Shown piece by piece: positions 43,027 through 50,804 of a stretch of DNA of 64,000 nucleotides. The translations under genes and the position numbers were made by a program. This DNA is from Nocardiopsis alborubida (lineage in GTDB: Bacteria; Actinomycetota; Actinomycetes; Streptosporangiales; Streptosporangiaceae). The notes beneath the pieces were generated by a model. The model was given only the letters and a program-made list of their open reading frames with translations. It was not told the DNA's origin and made no database searches. Position 1 is the stretch's first letter; every line of letters starts with the position of its first letter. The stretch lies in the NCBI RefSeq assembly GCF_012396365.1, contig NZ_JAAXPG010000028.1:1-64000 (forward strand). The letters are read 5' to 3'.

Positions 43027-43787
43027 GTGCTCCCCGCGCACGCGGGGATGGTCCCAGCGCGCCCGTCGAGGCGGGCCGCGCGGTCGTGTGCTCCCCGCGC
43101 ACGCGGGGATGGTCCCGGCGCCCGCGGAACGGTTGTGTCCGCGGGCGCGTGCTCCCCGCGCACGCGGGGATGGTCCCCGACCCTGAGCTGGCCGGGGACG
43201 CCATTGACGGTGCTCCCCGCGCACGCGGGGATGGTCCCGACGTGGCCAGCCGGAGCGCTGCGGGGATGCGGTGCTCCCCGCGCACGCGGGGATGGTCCCG
43301 GCCGCTGGCGTCTCCCATTTTTCTCCCAGGAGTGCTCCCCGCGCACGCGGGGATGGTCCCTCGCCGCCACGGTCGGCGACGCTTTCGGCGGGGTGCTCCC
43401 CGCGCACGCGGGGATGGTCCCGCTCGGAACCCAGCACCGCGGGCGGCCTTGAGGTGCTCCCCGCGCACGCGGGGATGGTCCCGGGGTGGCCTGCCTCGCG
43501 AGGAAGTCGAAGAAGTGCTCCCCGCGCACGCGGGGATGGTCCCACGCCGTCGACCCCACCACGTGGGGCGTGGTGGTGCTCCCCGCGCACGCGGGGATGG
43601 TCCCTCGGCGTCGGCCTGGACCTGGTCGTCGTCCTCGTGCTCCCCGCGCACGCGGGGATGGTCCCGGTCACGCATCGCCGTCGCCCGCAGGACCGCCGTG
43701 CTCCCCGCGCACGCGGGGATGGTCCCTGGGGCGGCTACATCGCCTACCTGCACCCGCTGTGCTCCCCGCGCACGCGGGGATGGTCCC
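43027..43787 (+). CRISPR. CRISPR array 3, type I-E, 13 repeats / 12 spacers
   Basis: Repeats start every 61 bp from 43027 to 43759, so every spacer is 32 nt. All repeats I checked read the consensus (GTGCTCCCCGCG ... GGGGATGGTCCC) and no degenerate distal copy is seen. No spacer is repeated. This array follows the cas operon, has an intact leader and shows no decay. It therefore looks like the currently best-maintained array, although expression cannot be judged from sequence. Confidence 0.97.
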
Positions 43788-44154
43788 CGAGCGCGAACGG
43801 GCCGCCCATGGTCAGGTGATGGCGTCGATCGGTAACAGGAACGCTTGTTCCCGGGTTCGAGCAACACCATCAGCCTTCTCGTCACCGAAATGTCGATGAG
43901 GTTCAGCAACGGCGCCACGGGCGAGAGTGTTGGCGGCTTCGGAAATGTCAGTGGATCGGCCACCAACTTGTCAGTGAGCATCGGCCGCGGTCAGCGGGCA
44001 CACGGTGAGCGTCACCGCCAACGCCGCGGGCAAGGGGCGCCAACGGTGCTGGCCCTGCCATGGCGTCTGGTCGAAGGCCGACGAGGGCCGTTTCAAGGCC
44101 GAGGGGTGCCGCGGCACCCGGCTTCGCCGGTCGGGCCCGCAGGTGTGACGCCGA
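43788..44154. other. Intergenic region after array 3
   Basis: No convincing gene. It contains GGGTGCCGCGGCACCC, a perfect 16-bp palindrome, at 44104-44119. A CCGG-CTTCG-CCGG hairpin follows directly (44118-44130). Both lie just past the stop of the leftward DoxX gene and probably form its terminator. Confidence 0.45.
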
Positions 44155-44565
44155 TCAGCGACGCACCATCCGGACCAGGGCGGCGGTGTCGTGTCGGCGG
44201 AACCAGGCCGCGACACAGACCAGGACCAGGGTGACCGCAGGGATGGCGACCAGGTCCGGGGTCACGATGGCGCTCAGGGCCGTCGCGCCGATCATCAGCG
44301 GGATCTGGCAGAGCAAGGCGAGGCCGCACAGCCGGGGAACGAGCAGCGCGAGCGCCCCGGCGAGCTCCAGCCAGCCGACGACGACCATGCCGGGGATGCC
44401 GAGCCCGATCAGCTCGAACGGCGCGACGGCGATGGGGTCGCCCATCGCCTTCGGGAGGGCGACGACCGCGAACACGACGGCCAGCAGCACCTGCAACGCC
44501 CAGAGGGCGACGGTGCCGGCGACGGGTCGGGGTCGGGGTCGGGTTGAGGGTGTCGTCGTGGGCAT
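44155..44565 (-). CDS. DoxX-family membrane protein
   Basis: A 136-residue protein with four hydrophobic segments, typical of DoxX (ALWALQVLLAVVFAVVALPKAMG, GMVVVGWLELAGALALLVP, GLALLCQIPLMIGATALSAIV, LVAIPAVTLVLVCVAAWF). The family is found in thiosulfate:quinone oxidoreductase subunits and many uncharacterised inner-membrane proteins, so function is open. ATG 44565 has AGGAATCG upstream; an in-frame upstream extension is Arg-rich and non-homologous. It is single-gene and leftward. Confidence 0.8.
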   Translation of the reverse strand: MPTTTPSTRPRPRPVAGTVALWALQVLLAVVFAVVALPKAMGDPIAVAPFELIGLGIPGMVVVGWLELAGALALLVPRLCGLALLCQIPLMIGATALSAIVTPDLVAIPAVTLVLVCVAAWFRRHDTAALVRMVRR

Positions 44566-44807
44566 GTCGATTCCTGTCGTCGTGGTCGACCGTTTCCCGG
44601 TCGGAGTAGGTGGAGGCAGGCGTTGTCCCGGCTCGCCGGGCGAGCCCGACGTTCGAGCCTGCGGGGCGCCCCGGCCACGAGGTCGATGACGGCACGGCGT
44701 TCTTCCTCCGACGGCCCGCACGAACCCCGTGTCTGAGGCGGCGCGACAAATTAGAATCCGTGCCGCTGCGGCATACTCAAGCCGAGCACCCCAGTTCGTG
44801 GCGCAGA

Positions 44808-45068
44808 TCACGTGCCATTCCTGTGGTTCCAATCGGGCGGCGCTGGCACTGGGCCGAAGACCCTTGTGCAGGTGTGGCGCTGTTTGCGGGGGGCGTCCAG
44901 GACAGCGCGCGGCATCGCATCGATCAGCGGTTTGCAGGCGTCGAGCCGGGACGGGCGCGGAGGCAGCTTCTTTCCTGGCTCGGGTCGGGCCGAGGCGAGC
45001 GCTTTGGTGACGGTGGTGGAGACGCCGTGCTTGCGCATCACGCCGCGGACGGTCATGCCCGTTCGCAC
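44808..45068 (-). pseudogene. IS21-family transposase (IstA) N-terminal fragment
   Basis: It reads GMTVRGVMRKHGVSTTVTKALASARPEPGKKLPPRPSRLDACKPLIDAM, then PRKQRHTCTRVFGPV. That is the helix-turn-helix and the KLDPYKPxIDxxL...PRKQRHTAxRVF block of IstA. Homology stops after about 70 codons; the catalytic DDE domain and IstB are absent. The element is therefore truncated on its downstream side. Confidence 0.7.
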
Positions 45069-45156
45069 GTCGCGTCGGATGGTTGCGTACAGCCCGGTCT
45101 TGGACTGCGACGGCCTCGGGCCCCCTTCACAGCGGGCGGCACATCGACGCTCCCAC

Positions 45157-45237
45157 CGCAGGGCCTGGTGTCGCTGGAACTCATCGACACGTTAGGGCGA
45201 TGAGCAGGGGTGTCGCCCAAACTCATCGACAAACGTT
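45157..45237 (-). repeat. Terminal repeats of the truncated IS21-like element
   Basis: Two imperfect direct copies, GGTGTCGCTGGAACTCATCG (from 45168) and GGTGTCGCCCAAACTCATCG (from 45209), each continue into GACA and an ACGTT end. They lie just outside the istA start. Tandem transposase-binding repeats near the end are a feature of IS21-type elements, so this marks the surviving end of the element. Confidence 0.5.
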
Positions 45238-45261
45238 GCCGCTGGGCACGAAGAGAACCAG

Positions 45262-46410
45262 TCAGGGTGCGGTGAGAACGGGACGCCCCTCGTGGTCCAG
45301 CCATACGCTCTGCCGTTCTGCTGAAACGGTGAGTCCGAACCGCGTGTGCTCGGGCCGCCCCTCCTCCTGCCACCACGTGTAGGCGGCCTCCAGTTCGGAG
45401 AACAGGCGTCGAGGCCCGTGCTGGTGGACCTCGTAACCGGTCTCCCCGCGGTCGGGGTCGACGTGCCAGGACGCCCAGGAGCCGGTGCCCGGATCCACCA
45501 GGTGGACCGTGAAACGCTGTTCCTCGTCGGTGTACTCGACCCGGTTCAGAACGGTGGGCATGTGCAACCCGATGGCGAAGCTCGCGCTGAAGTCGCTGAT
45601 CGGCTCGTAGGGGTGTAGTCCGGTGCGGCTGAGCGTGAACTCCTGCTCCTCGGGGCGGACGTGGGTCTCGACGACACGCCTGGGTATTCGCTGGTCGCGC
45701 ACCCACATGAACGCCACGTCCCCTGCGAAGTGACCCCGTGCGGAGCCGTCCGGCCCCACCCGCAGCTCAGCCAGGGCCCCGTTGTGGAAGGCGGTTCCCC
45801 AGGGGGTGAGGATCCGCCCGCCGGGCCTGCTCTGGGCGACCCAGGCATAGGGCACCCGCTGGACCGCCGCGGTGCTGAGCACCCGGTCATAGGGTGCTCG
45901 CTTCGGCCATCCCCGTGTGCCGTCGCCGGTGACGACGTGTGCCGCGAAACCCGCGTCGAGCAGTCGTACACGGGCTTGTTCGGCGAGGTCGGCGTCGATC
46001 TCGACGGTGGTGACGTTCTCACCGCCCAACCGGTGGGAGAGCAGTCCCGCGTTGTACCCCGTGCCGGTTCCGACCTCCAACACGCGCATCCCCGGGAACA
46101 CGTCCAGCCGGTGAAGCATGTCGGCGACGATCGAGGGTTGCGAGGCGGAGCTGGTCGGGTACCCGGATCCCTCCCCGGTGCCGTCGTCCACCTGCGTGAT
46201 GACCGGGATGTCGTCATAGGCCAGTTCGAGCCACCGTTCCCGATCGCCGTCGTGGTCACCGTCCCGGTCCACGGTGGTGCCGTCGGGAGCGGTGATGCGG
46301 CCGGGCAGGAACCGGTGGCGCTCCACCGCCGCGAAGGCACCGTGCCAGCGTTGGTCCAGGCCGCCCGCCTGGGTGAGGCGGGCGACCAGCTTCTCGTGCT
46401 GGGGGAGCAC
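45262..46410 (-). CDS. PCMT-like O-methyltransferase of peptide-maturation type (copy 2)
   Basis: A 382-residue paralogue of the protein at 21303-22448, collinear throughout. Shared blocks include MLPQHEKLVARL against MIPPHERMVERL, VLEVGTGTGYNAGLLSHRLGG, the PYAWVAQSRPGGRILTPWGTAFHNG block, and the C-terminal HGPRRLFSELEAAYTWW and FGLTVSAERQSVWLD. Long PCMT-like enzymes of this layout methylate precursor peptides in ATP-grasp and FxLD RiPP systems. GTG 46410 overlaps the last base of the stop of a 45-codon ORF with an excellent ribosome site, so the pair is translated together. Confidence 0.82.
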   Translation of the reverse strand: MLPQHEKLVARLTQAGGLDQRWHGAFAAVERHRFLPGRITAPDGTTVDRDGDHDGDRERWLELAYDDIPVITQVDDGTGEGSGYPTSSASQPSIVADMLHRLDVFPGMRVLEVGTGTGYNAGLLSHRLGGENVTTVEIDADLAEQARVRLLDAGFAAHVVTGDGTRGWPKRAPYDRVLSTAAVQRVPYAWVAQSRPGGRILTPWGTAFHNGALAELRVGPDGSARGHFAGDVAFMWVRDQRIPRRVVETHVRPEEQEFTLSRTGLHPYEPISDFSASFAIGLHMPTVLNRVEYTDEEQRFTVHLVDPGTGSWASWHVDPDRGETGYEVHQHGPRRLFSELEAAYTWWQEEGRPEHTRFGLTVSAERQSVWLDHEGRPVLTAP

Positions 46411-46547
46411 TACTTGCCGTCCCGTTCGTGTTTGCCGCCGCCGGACCCGCCGTCGTTGGGCGTCGGCGGTGGCACGGGCCGGTCGGGTTTGTGCCCGTCA
46501 TGAGTGGAGTTGTCCTCGTGCTTGGCATGGAGGTCGGTGGATCGCAT
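46410..46547 (-). CDS. 45-residue peptide coupled to methyltransferase copy 2
   Basis: ATG 46547 has GAGGAG eight bases upstream. The frame encodes a very hydrophilic peptide, MRSTDLHAKHEDNSTHDGHK followed by PDRPVPPPTPNDGGSGGG and KHERDGK. It has eight Asp/Glu and four His, no Cys and a Pro/Gly-rich C-terminal half. TAG overlaps the methyltransferase GTG by one base. Acidic residues would be the substrates of a PCMT-type enzyme, so it is a reasonable precursor candidate. It lacks the motifs of known graspetide or FxLD leaders. Alternatively it is only a coupling ORF. Confidence 0.6.
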   Translation of the reverse strand: MRSTDLHAKHEDNSTHDGHKPDRPVPPPTPNDGGSGGGKHERDGK

Positions 46548-46598
46548 GGGTTCGCTCCTCGGGGCGGGGAGTGCTCTGGCGATGGCGCCAACAGCATC

Positions 46599-46672
46599 TA
46601 TTCCATTGGTACTGGAATAAGCGTGGCGTGACAAGGGGGTGACAGTATGAATTATTCCTGTCATGATGGAAT
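46599..46672. promoter_or_regulatory. Paired ATTCC-N9-GGAAT operators
   Basis: Two inverted repeats of the same design lie between divergent units. One is at 46600-46618 (extended to TATTCCA/TGGAATA at 46599-46619) and the other at 46654-46672. Their centres are 54 bp apart, about five helical turns. The leftward unit is peptide plus methyltransferase; the rightward unit is the 67-aa protein, DUF6879 and an HTH regulator. The HTH protein is the obvious candidate ligand. Confidence 0.65.
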
Positions 46673-46697
46673 CACTTCGACCCCCTGGAGGAAGCAC

Positions 46698-46901
46698 ATG
46701 AAGCTGACCCGGATCGCTGGTGAGTGCAACAACCGGCGTACCTGCCCCACTGTCTACGCCAGCGACCGCGGGACGGTCGTCGTGCAGGGTTACACCCTCG
46801 CGGCTGGCGACCTCGCCCAGATCACCCTCCCCGAGGGGGAGAGCGCCGTGGAGATCCCCCTGTCTCTGCTGAAGGAGGCCGCGCGTGTTCACGGAGACTG
46901 A
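46698..46901 (+). CDS. Small conserved-looking protein, 67 aa, upstream of DUF6879
   Basis: It begins MKLTRIAGECNNRRTCPTVYASDRG and continues with GTVVVQGYTLAAGDLAQITL and EGESAVEIPLSLLKEAARVH. CTGGAGGAAG precedes ATG 46698. Actinomycete genomes commonly place such a short protein before DUF6879 and an HTH-DUF5753 gene. It resembles the small partner proteins (DUF397-like in position, not in sequence) of these regulators. No enzymatic motif is present, although two Cys lie near the N-terminus. It overlaps the DUF6879 start by 17 bases. Confidence 0.75.
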   Translation: MKLTRIAGECNNRRTCPTVYASDRGTVVVQGYTLAAGDLAQITLPEGESAVEIPLSLLKEAARVHGD

Positions 46902-47433
46902 GCTGGAGGCGTTCTTCGACGAACACCTGACCACATCGGCCTTCCGCCTTGAGGCCCTGGACCACTACGAAGTCGATTCCGACGGGGACGATTTCGCCCG
47001 GTTCAAGGCGGGTGAGGCCGACCCCGACTGGGAACGCAAGAACGCCTGGCTGGAAGTACTGCGGGCGGAGAGGGAAGCCGGTATCCGCGAGTACCGCGTC
47101 CGGGTCCTCAGGACTCCCCTGAACGACTACCTCCGGTACGAGTGCGAGTGGGGTTACGTGCTCAATGCCGAGGCGGGTGAGGAGATCCACGTCCTGGACC
47201 TTGCCGAGTGTGAGCTTCCGGCGGAGGTGGTGGACCACGACTTCTGGCTGATCGACGACACGTACCCTCTGCGCATGCACTACGGCGAGGCGGGCGAATT
47301 CATCGGGGCCGAACTCGTCGGTAGCCTGGACCGATACCAGAAGGCCAGGGACGCCGCTCTGGCCGCCGCCGAACCCTTCGAGCGGTGGTGGGCGCGTCAT
47401 CCCGAGGAATGGAGAGCGAACCGGCCTGTATGA
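46885..47433 (+). CDS. DUF6879 family protein
   Basis: A 182-residue acidic protein. The family core is complete: F-x-L-E-x-x-x-x-Y (AFRLEALDHYEVDSDGDDFARF), the WLEVLRAEREAGIREYRVRVL segment, LRYECEWGY, EEIHVLDL and DHDFWLIDD. DUF6879 proteins are encoded next to HTH-DUF5753 regulators across Streptomyces and relatives and are thought to act with them; no activity is proven. GTG 46885 lies inside the previous gene and its TGA overlaps the ATG of the regulator. Confidence 0.85.
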   Translation: MFTETELEAFFDEHLTTSAFRLEALDHYEVDSDGDDFARFKAGEADPDWERKNAWLEVLRAEREAGIREYRVRVLRTPLNDYLRYECEWGYVLNAEAGEEIHVLDLAECELPAEVVDHDFWLIDDTYPLRMHYGEAGEFIGAELVGSLDRYQKARDAALAAAEPFERWWARHPEEWRANRPV

Positions 47434-48302
47434 CGGTTCCGCAGAACAGTCCTGTCGGTCGCGGTGCCGAAGGCCGCGACCGACTCGCCCGTGCGCTGCG
47501 CGAAGGCCGGGCCCGTGCTGCTATCAGCGGCGTTCGGGCAGGCCGGGCGGCGGGCATGTCCCAGTCGAAGATCTCCAAGATCGAACGCGGACTGTTGCTG
47601 CCCTCGGTGGACGACGTGGCGGCGCTGTGTCGGGTGTACGAGCTTCCTGCTGATAAGCGTGCGGAACTGCTCGCCCAGGCCGAGGCCCTGCGTGAGGAGG
47701 CTTCCAGCCGGGTGATCATGGCCCGGGGCGTCTCGCAGTTCCAACGCCGGGCCACGCGGATGGAGGCTGCTGCTTCCCTGGTCCGGTCGTTCGAGCCAGC
47801 CCTCGTCCTTGGGGCATTGCAAACCCGGGAGTACGCACGCTGCGTCTTCGACGACCCCCGAGACAAGGTGTCCGAGGAGGAAGCCGCGGCGTCCGTTGAG
47901 GCCAGACAGGAACGGCACAGGGCTCTGACCGAAGGCACGACCCGCTACGAACTGATCATGCCCGAAGGTGCTCTGCGTTGGCAGGTGGGTTCGGCTTCGA
48001 TCATGGTGGACCAGATCGAGGAGATCGCCGCGATCGCAGCCAGGGGAGGGAACGCCGTGGTCGGCCTTGTCCCCTGGACGACCCCGGTCCATGTTTTCCC
48101 AGGCCATGCTTTTGACATCTACGACGAGGACGCTGTTGTGGTGGCGACCGAGACGGCCACGGCCACTCTCACCGGCGCCGCCGACATCGCGACGTACGTG
48201 GAGCTGTTCGGGGAGTTGGAGAAACTGGCCTGCTTCGGGGAAGAGGCGGTCGGGCACCTGGAACGCATCGCGGGGGAGTACCGCAGCCTGGCCCGCAGAT
48301 GA
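47430..48302 (+). CDS. HTH (XRE) regulator with DUF5753 domain
   Basis: A 290-residue protein. The helix-turn-helix covers about residues 15-75 (LARALREGRARAAISGVRAGRAAGMSQSKISKIERGLLLPSVDDVAALC). The DUF5753 ligand or partner domain follows (VRSFEPALVLGALQTREYARCVF, then ALRWQVGSASIMVDQIEEIA). It is the third gene of a coupled unit with the 67-aa protein and DUF6879. The ATTCC-N9-GGAAT pair upstream is its most likely target, with autoregulation and control of the divergent methyltransferase as consequences. Confidence 0.87.
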   Translation: MTVPQNSPVGRGAEGRDRLARALREGRARAAISGVRAGRAAGMSQSKISKIERGLLLPSVDDVAALCRVYELPADKRAELLAQAEALREEASSRVIMARGVSQFQRRATRMEAAASLVRSFEPALVLGALQTREYARCVFDDPRDKVSEEEAAASVEARQERHRALTEGTTRYELIMPEGALRWQVGSASIMVDQIEEIAAIAARGGNAVVGLVPWTTPVHVFPGHAFDIYDEDAVVVATETATATLTGAADIATYVELFGELEKLACFGEEAVGHLERIAGEYRSLARR

Positions 48303-48365
48303 TTCGGCGCCCCGGCCTGGGTGGTCTGGACGGGGCGCCGAGGATGAGAAGCGGTGCTGTGAGGG

Positions 48366-48614
48366 CTACGGGTGTCCGGTGCGGGCGATGGTGAGGAAGG
48401 CGTCCCACTCGGTGGCCGGGAAGGGGAGGTGGCCCTTGGTCGGGTTCTTGGAGTCCCGGACGGCCGCGCCGCAGGGCAGGTCGGCGACCTCCACACAGTT
48501 CTGGTCGTGGCCGCTGTAGCTGCTCTTCCGGAAGTCTGTGGGGATGTGGGCCACTTCCACACAGTCACCGTTGACACCGCTGCAGCTGCTCTTCCGGAAC
48601 TTCAGGTAAGTCAA
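48366..48614 (-). CDS. DUF397 domain protein with two DUF397 units
   Basis: An 82-residue protein with two consecutive DUF397 motifs: FRKSSCSGVNGDCVEVA (residues 6-22) and FRKSSYSGHDQNCVEVA (29-45). The usual VRDSKNP and the W-D-A-F-L end follow. Single-unit proteins are the norm, so this looks like an internal duplication. TTG 48614 lies three bases past the stop of the HTH-DUF5753 gene. Such pairs are the classic actinomycete arrangement and include BldB/WhiJ-type partners, in which the DUF397 protein modulates the regulator. Confidence 0.87.
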   Translation of the reverse strand: MTYLKFRKSSCSGVNGDCVEVAHIPTDFRKSSYSGHDQNCVEVADLPCGAAVRDSKNPTKGHLPFPATEWDAFLTIARTGHP

Positions 48615-48617
48615 TGG

Positions 48618-49478
48618 TCACTCTCTCAGTGAGTCCGCTGCCGTTTTGATGAGAGCGGCAGACTGTTTGGTGCTCAACGCGGACCCCTGTAGGTCCCCGT
48701 AGGTCACGTTATAGCGCTCTACTTCGTCTTCCTGCTCGAAGAAGACAGAGCCGGCGATCGTCCCAACGTAGACGATGGAACTGTCTCGTGGATCTGGGAA
48801 GTCCAGGATTGCGAATGGGGCCGTGAGGCCTGCGTGGGAGCCATCTTGGAACGGAATGACCTGCACGTCGACGTGTGGCATCTCTGCCATGTGCAACAGG
48901 TGCATGAGTTGCGCATGCATGACATCCGGTCCGCCGATGACCCGTCGCAGGGCTGCCTCATCGAGTACGGCACGGAAATGCGCAGGTCGTACTCGGGTCA
49001 GGATTTCCCTTCGAGCCATCCGGAAGGCGACTCTCCGTTCGATCGCGGGCAGAGAGGTGTACCGCCCACCCTCGAACAGCGCATGAGCGTACTCGGGTGT
49101 CTGTAGTAGACCCGGGATGCACAGAGCCTCGAAGGTCCGGATGGTGGAGGCCTCCGCTTCGAAGTCAGGAAGCGCACGGTCGTCGTCGAAGAGCCCCTTG
49201 TACTTCGACCACCAGCCACGTTGCTTGGCGTCTTGGGCGAGTGCGTGCATGGCCTCTCGCGTCTGCGTTTCGTGCACGTTGTAGAGGTCCAACAGCTTGT
49301 CCAGGGCCGCTGTGGGGACGGTTCTGGACTCAGCCTGTTCCATCTTGCCGAGGTTCGATCGGCCCAGGCCAGCCTGCTTGGCGGCTTCGGCCAGCGTGAA
49401 GCCTGCTTCAGTGCGAAGCCGACGGAGTTCGGACGAGAGACGACGCCGTCGGATGCTGGGGCTGTATGGAGTTGGCAT
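48618..49478 (-). CDS. HTH (XRE) regulator with DUF5753 domain
   Basis: A 286-residue WhiJ-type regulator. The helix-turn-helix is at residues 10-65 (LSSELRRLRTEAGFTLAEAAKQAGLGRSNLGKMEQAESRTVPTAALDKLLDLY). DUF5753 follows (FEALCIPGLLQTPEYAHALF, MPHVDVQVIPFQDGSHAGLTAPFAILDF). It is immediately followed by its DUF397 partner. The start faces a 226-bp region with a consensus-like promoter and inverted repeats (49504-49549) shared with the divergent ATPase gene, so autoregulation is likely. Confidence 0.9.
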   Translation of the reverse strand: MPTPYSPSIRRRRLSSELRRLRTEAGFTLAEAAKQAGLGRSNLGKMEQAESRTVPTAALDKLLDLYNVHETQTREAMHALAQDAKQRGWWSKYKGLFDDDRALPDFEAEASTIRTFEALCIPGLLQTPEYAHALFEGGRYTSLPAIERRVAFRMARREILTRVRPAHFRAVLDEAALRRVIGGPDVMHAQLMHLLHMAEMPHVDVQVIPFQDGSHAGLTAPFAILDFPDPRDSSIVYVGTIAGSVFFEQEDEVERYNVTYGDLQGSALSTKQSAALIKTAADSLRE

Positions 49479-49503
49479 GCGGGAAGCCTAGCTGAGATTT
49501 TTT

Positions 49504-49553
49504 GTGGATACCACTTTTTTGGGTTGACACTGGTGGATGCGCGATCCACTATG
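49504..49553 (+). promoter_or_regulatory. Promoter with embedded operator between HTH and ATPase genes
   Basis: TTGACA at 49524-49529 is followed, 17 bases on, by CACTAT (49547-49552), a reasonable sigma-70 -10. Within the spacer lies GTGGAT-GCGCG-ATCCAC (49533-49549), a perfect 6-bp inverted repeat. A second, weaker one, GTGG-ATA-CCAC, lies at 49504-49514. A protein bound in the spacer would block the rightward promoter of the RsbW-like gene. The WhiJ-like HTH protein divergent to it is the natural candidate. Confidence 0.65.
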
Positions 49554-49704
49554 GATCCGTATGCAGTGATCGTCATCTCACAGAGAGTGTTGTCGATCAG
49601 GCTACGCCGTGCCCCATCCCTCATCTGGGGAAACGCGAAGGTCTCACACCTGCGGGCACGCCGACCACTGTTGTTGCTCCACACGTGCAAGGAGTCTGTT
49701 CGTC

Positions 49705-50268
49705 ATGCCCGCAACCGCACCCATGCCCGCCCTGCCCGAGGTGACTGTGCCTCTTGCCGAGCTGGTTCCGCCCCGGTGCCGCCACTACTTCACCGGCCGC
49801 TCCGACCGCGCCCACTACAAGATGCGCCGCTACGACTTCGGCGGCTCGACCCAGTTCATGCCGCTGGTGCGCGCGTTCCTGGACACCTGTGCCGCCGAAC
49901 GCGACCGCGACTACCGCTACCTGTTCACCCTTTTGGGTAGCGAGCTGGCCAACAACGCCCTGCGCCACTCGCGTTCCGGGCAGCCTTTCGGGGTCTACAC
50001 CCTCACCTGCCAGCGCACCCGCGCCGGTCTGCGCCTGACCTGCCGCGATCAGGGCTCGCGCGACGGTAGGAAGGCCGTTCTCGGCCAGTGCTGCCACCTG
50101 GTACCCAACCCCAAGGGGCTGGACCTGGCTGCTGAGTCCGGGCGCGGTCTGGCCATGATTGACGCCTTCGCCTCCTCCTGGGGCGACAACGGCATCTGCG
50201 ACTACCGCCAGGTCTGGTTCTTCCTGGCCTACGACCTGACCGGCAGCCTCTGGAACACCCAGCAGTAG
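49705..50268 (+). CDS. RsbW-like ATP-binding protein (GHKL fold)
   Basis: A 187-residue protein. The N-box is LGSELANNALRHSRSG, the canonical E-L-x-x-N-A-x-x-H of anti-sigma kinase-like ATPases. A VYTLTCQRTRAGLRLTCRDQGSRDGR segment covers the G1 zone and GRGLAMIDAFASSWG the G2 zone. Such proteins accompany DUF397/DUF5753 pairs in actinomycetes, as here. ATG 49705 has AAGGAG 12 bases upstream. It is followed by a terminator and a 114-residue ORF. Confidence 0.87.
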   Translation: MPATAPMPALPEVTVPLAELVPPRCRHYFTGRSDRAHYKMRRYDFGGSTQFMPLVRAFLDTCAAERDRDYRYLFTLLGSELANNALRHSRSGQPFGVYTLTCQRTRAGLRLTCRDQGSRDGRKAVLGQCCHLVPNPKGLDLAAESGRGLAMIDAFASSWGDNGICDYRQVWFFLAYDLTGSLWNTQQ

Positions 50269-50291
50269 GCATCGCGCCTCAGGCGCGAAAC

Positions 50292-50325
50292 GGGCCCAGA
50301 AAGCGCGCCAACGCTTTCCGGGCCC
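50292..50325 (+). terminator. Hairpin terminator after the ATPase gene
   Basis: GGGCCCAGAAAGCG (50292-50305) pairs with CGCTTTCCGGGCCC (50312-50325) around a 6-base loop, with a single mismatch. It begins 24 bases after the stop. No T-run follows. Confidence 0.7.
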
Positions 50326-50373
50326 TCAGATCCCAAAATCCACACACTTCCACATGTTCAGAAAGCAGGATCA

Positions 50374-50718
50374 GTGACGCATCCTATCCCTGTGCCCCGG
50401 CCTTCCAGCGACCTGCTGCACCGACCGCTTCCGCCGCTGCCTCGTCGTCGCCCGCTGGTCGGCCCCTTCTGCCCGGCCTGCGAGCACCCTTCGTGCCGTC
50501 GGCGTCGGGCCGCGCGCCTGCCCCGCCTGGGCGGCCACCGCTCTGAGTTCACTCGCGAGCACGCCCGGGCCGCAGTTCTCCAGCGGCATCACCCGCACCT
50601 GCTCATCTGGTTCGGTGAGCAGACTCTGTCCTACTGGGTGGCCTCGCCTGTCGGACTGACTGAGGTTTCCGAATCCGAGGTGCTGTTGCTCCTCGCGGAG
50701 CCGGTTTCCGTGAACTGA
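50374..50718 (+). CDS. Hypothetical protein, 114 aa
   Basis: A basic, Pro/Arg/His-rich protein. A CPACEHPSC cluster near residues 33-41 could bind zinc, and the C-terminus is a more ordered-looking amphipathic segment (HLLIWFGEQTLSYWVASPVGL). GTG 50374 has an AGCAGGATCA site. Comparable short Cys-containing ORFs follow RsbW-like genes in other actinomycetes, but I recognise no family. The codon bias agrees with real coding. Confidence 0.55.
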   Translation: MTHPIPVPRPSSDLLHRPLPPLPRRRPLVGPFCPACEHPSCRRRRAARLPRLGGHRSEFTREHARAAVLQRHHPHLLIWFGEQTLSYWVASPVGLTEVSESEVLLLLAEPVSVN

Positions 50719-50804
50719 GGGGTTACCGGCAGGGGCGTGATGCGCTCCTGCCGGTATTCTGCGGACATGGTCTTCCCAGGGCTGAGTGCGTCGTCCGTTT
50801 TGTC

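Noticed and set aside
43840..43880. A GGGTTCGAGC stretch resembling a tRNA T-loop after array 3
   Set aside because: No matching acceptor, D or anticodon stems could be folded around it, so it is not called a tRNA or attachment site.
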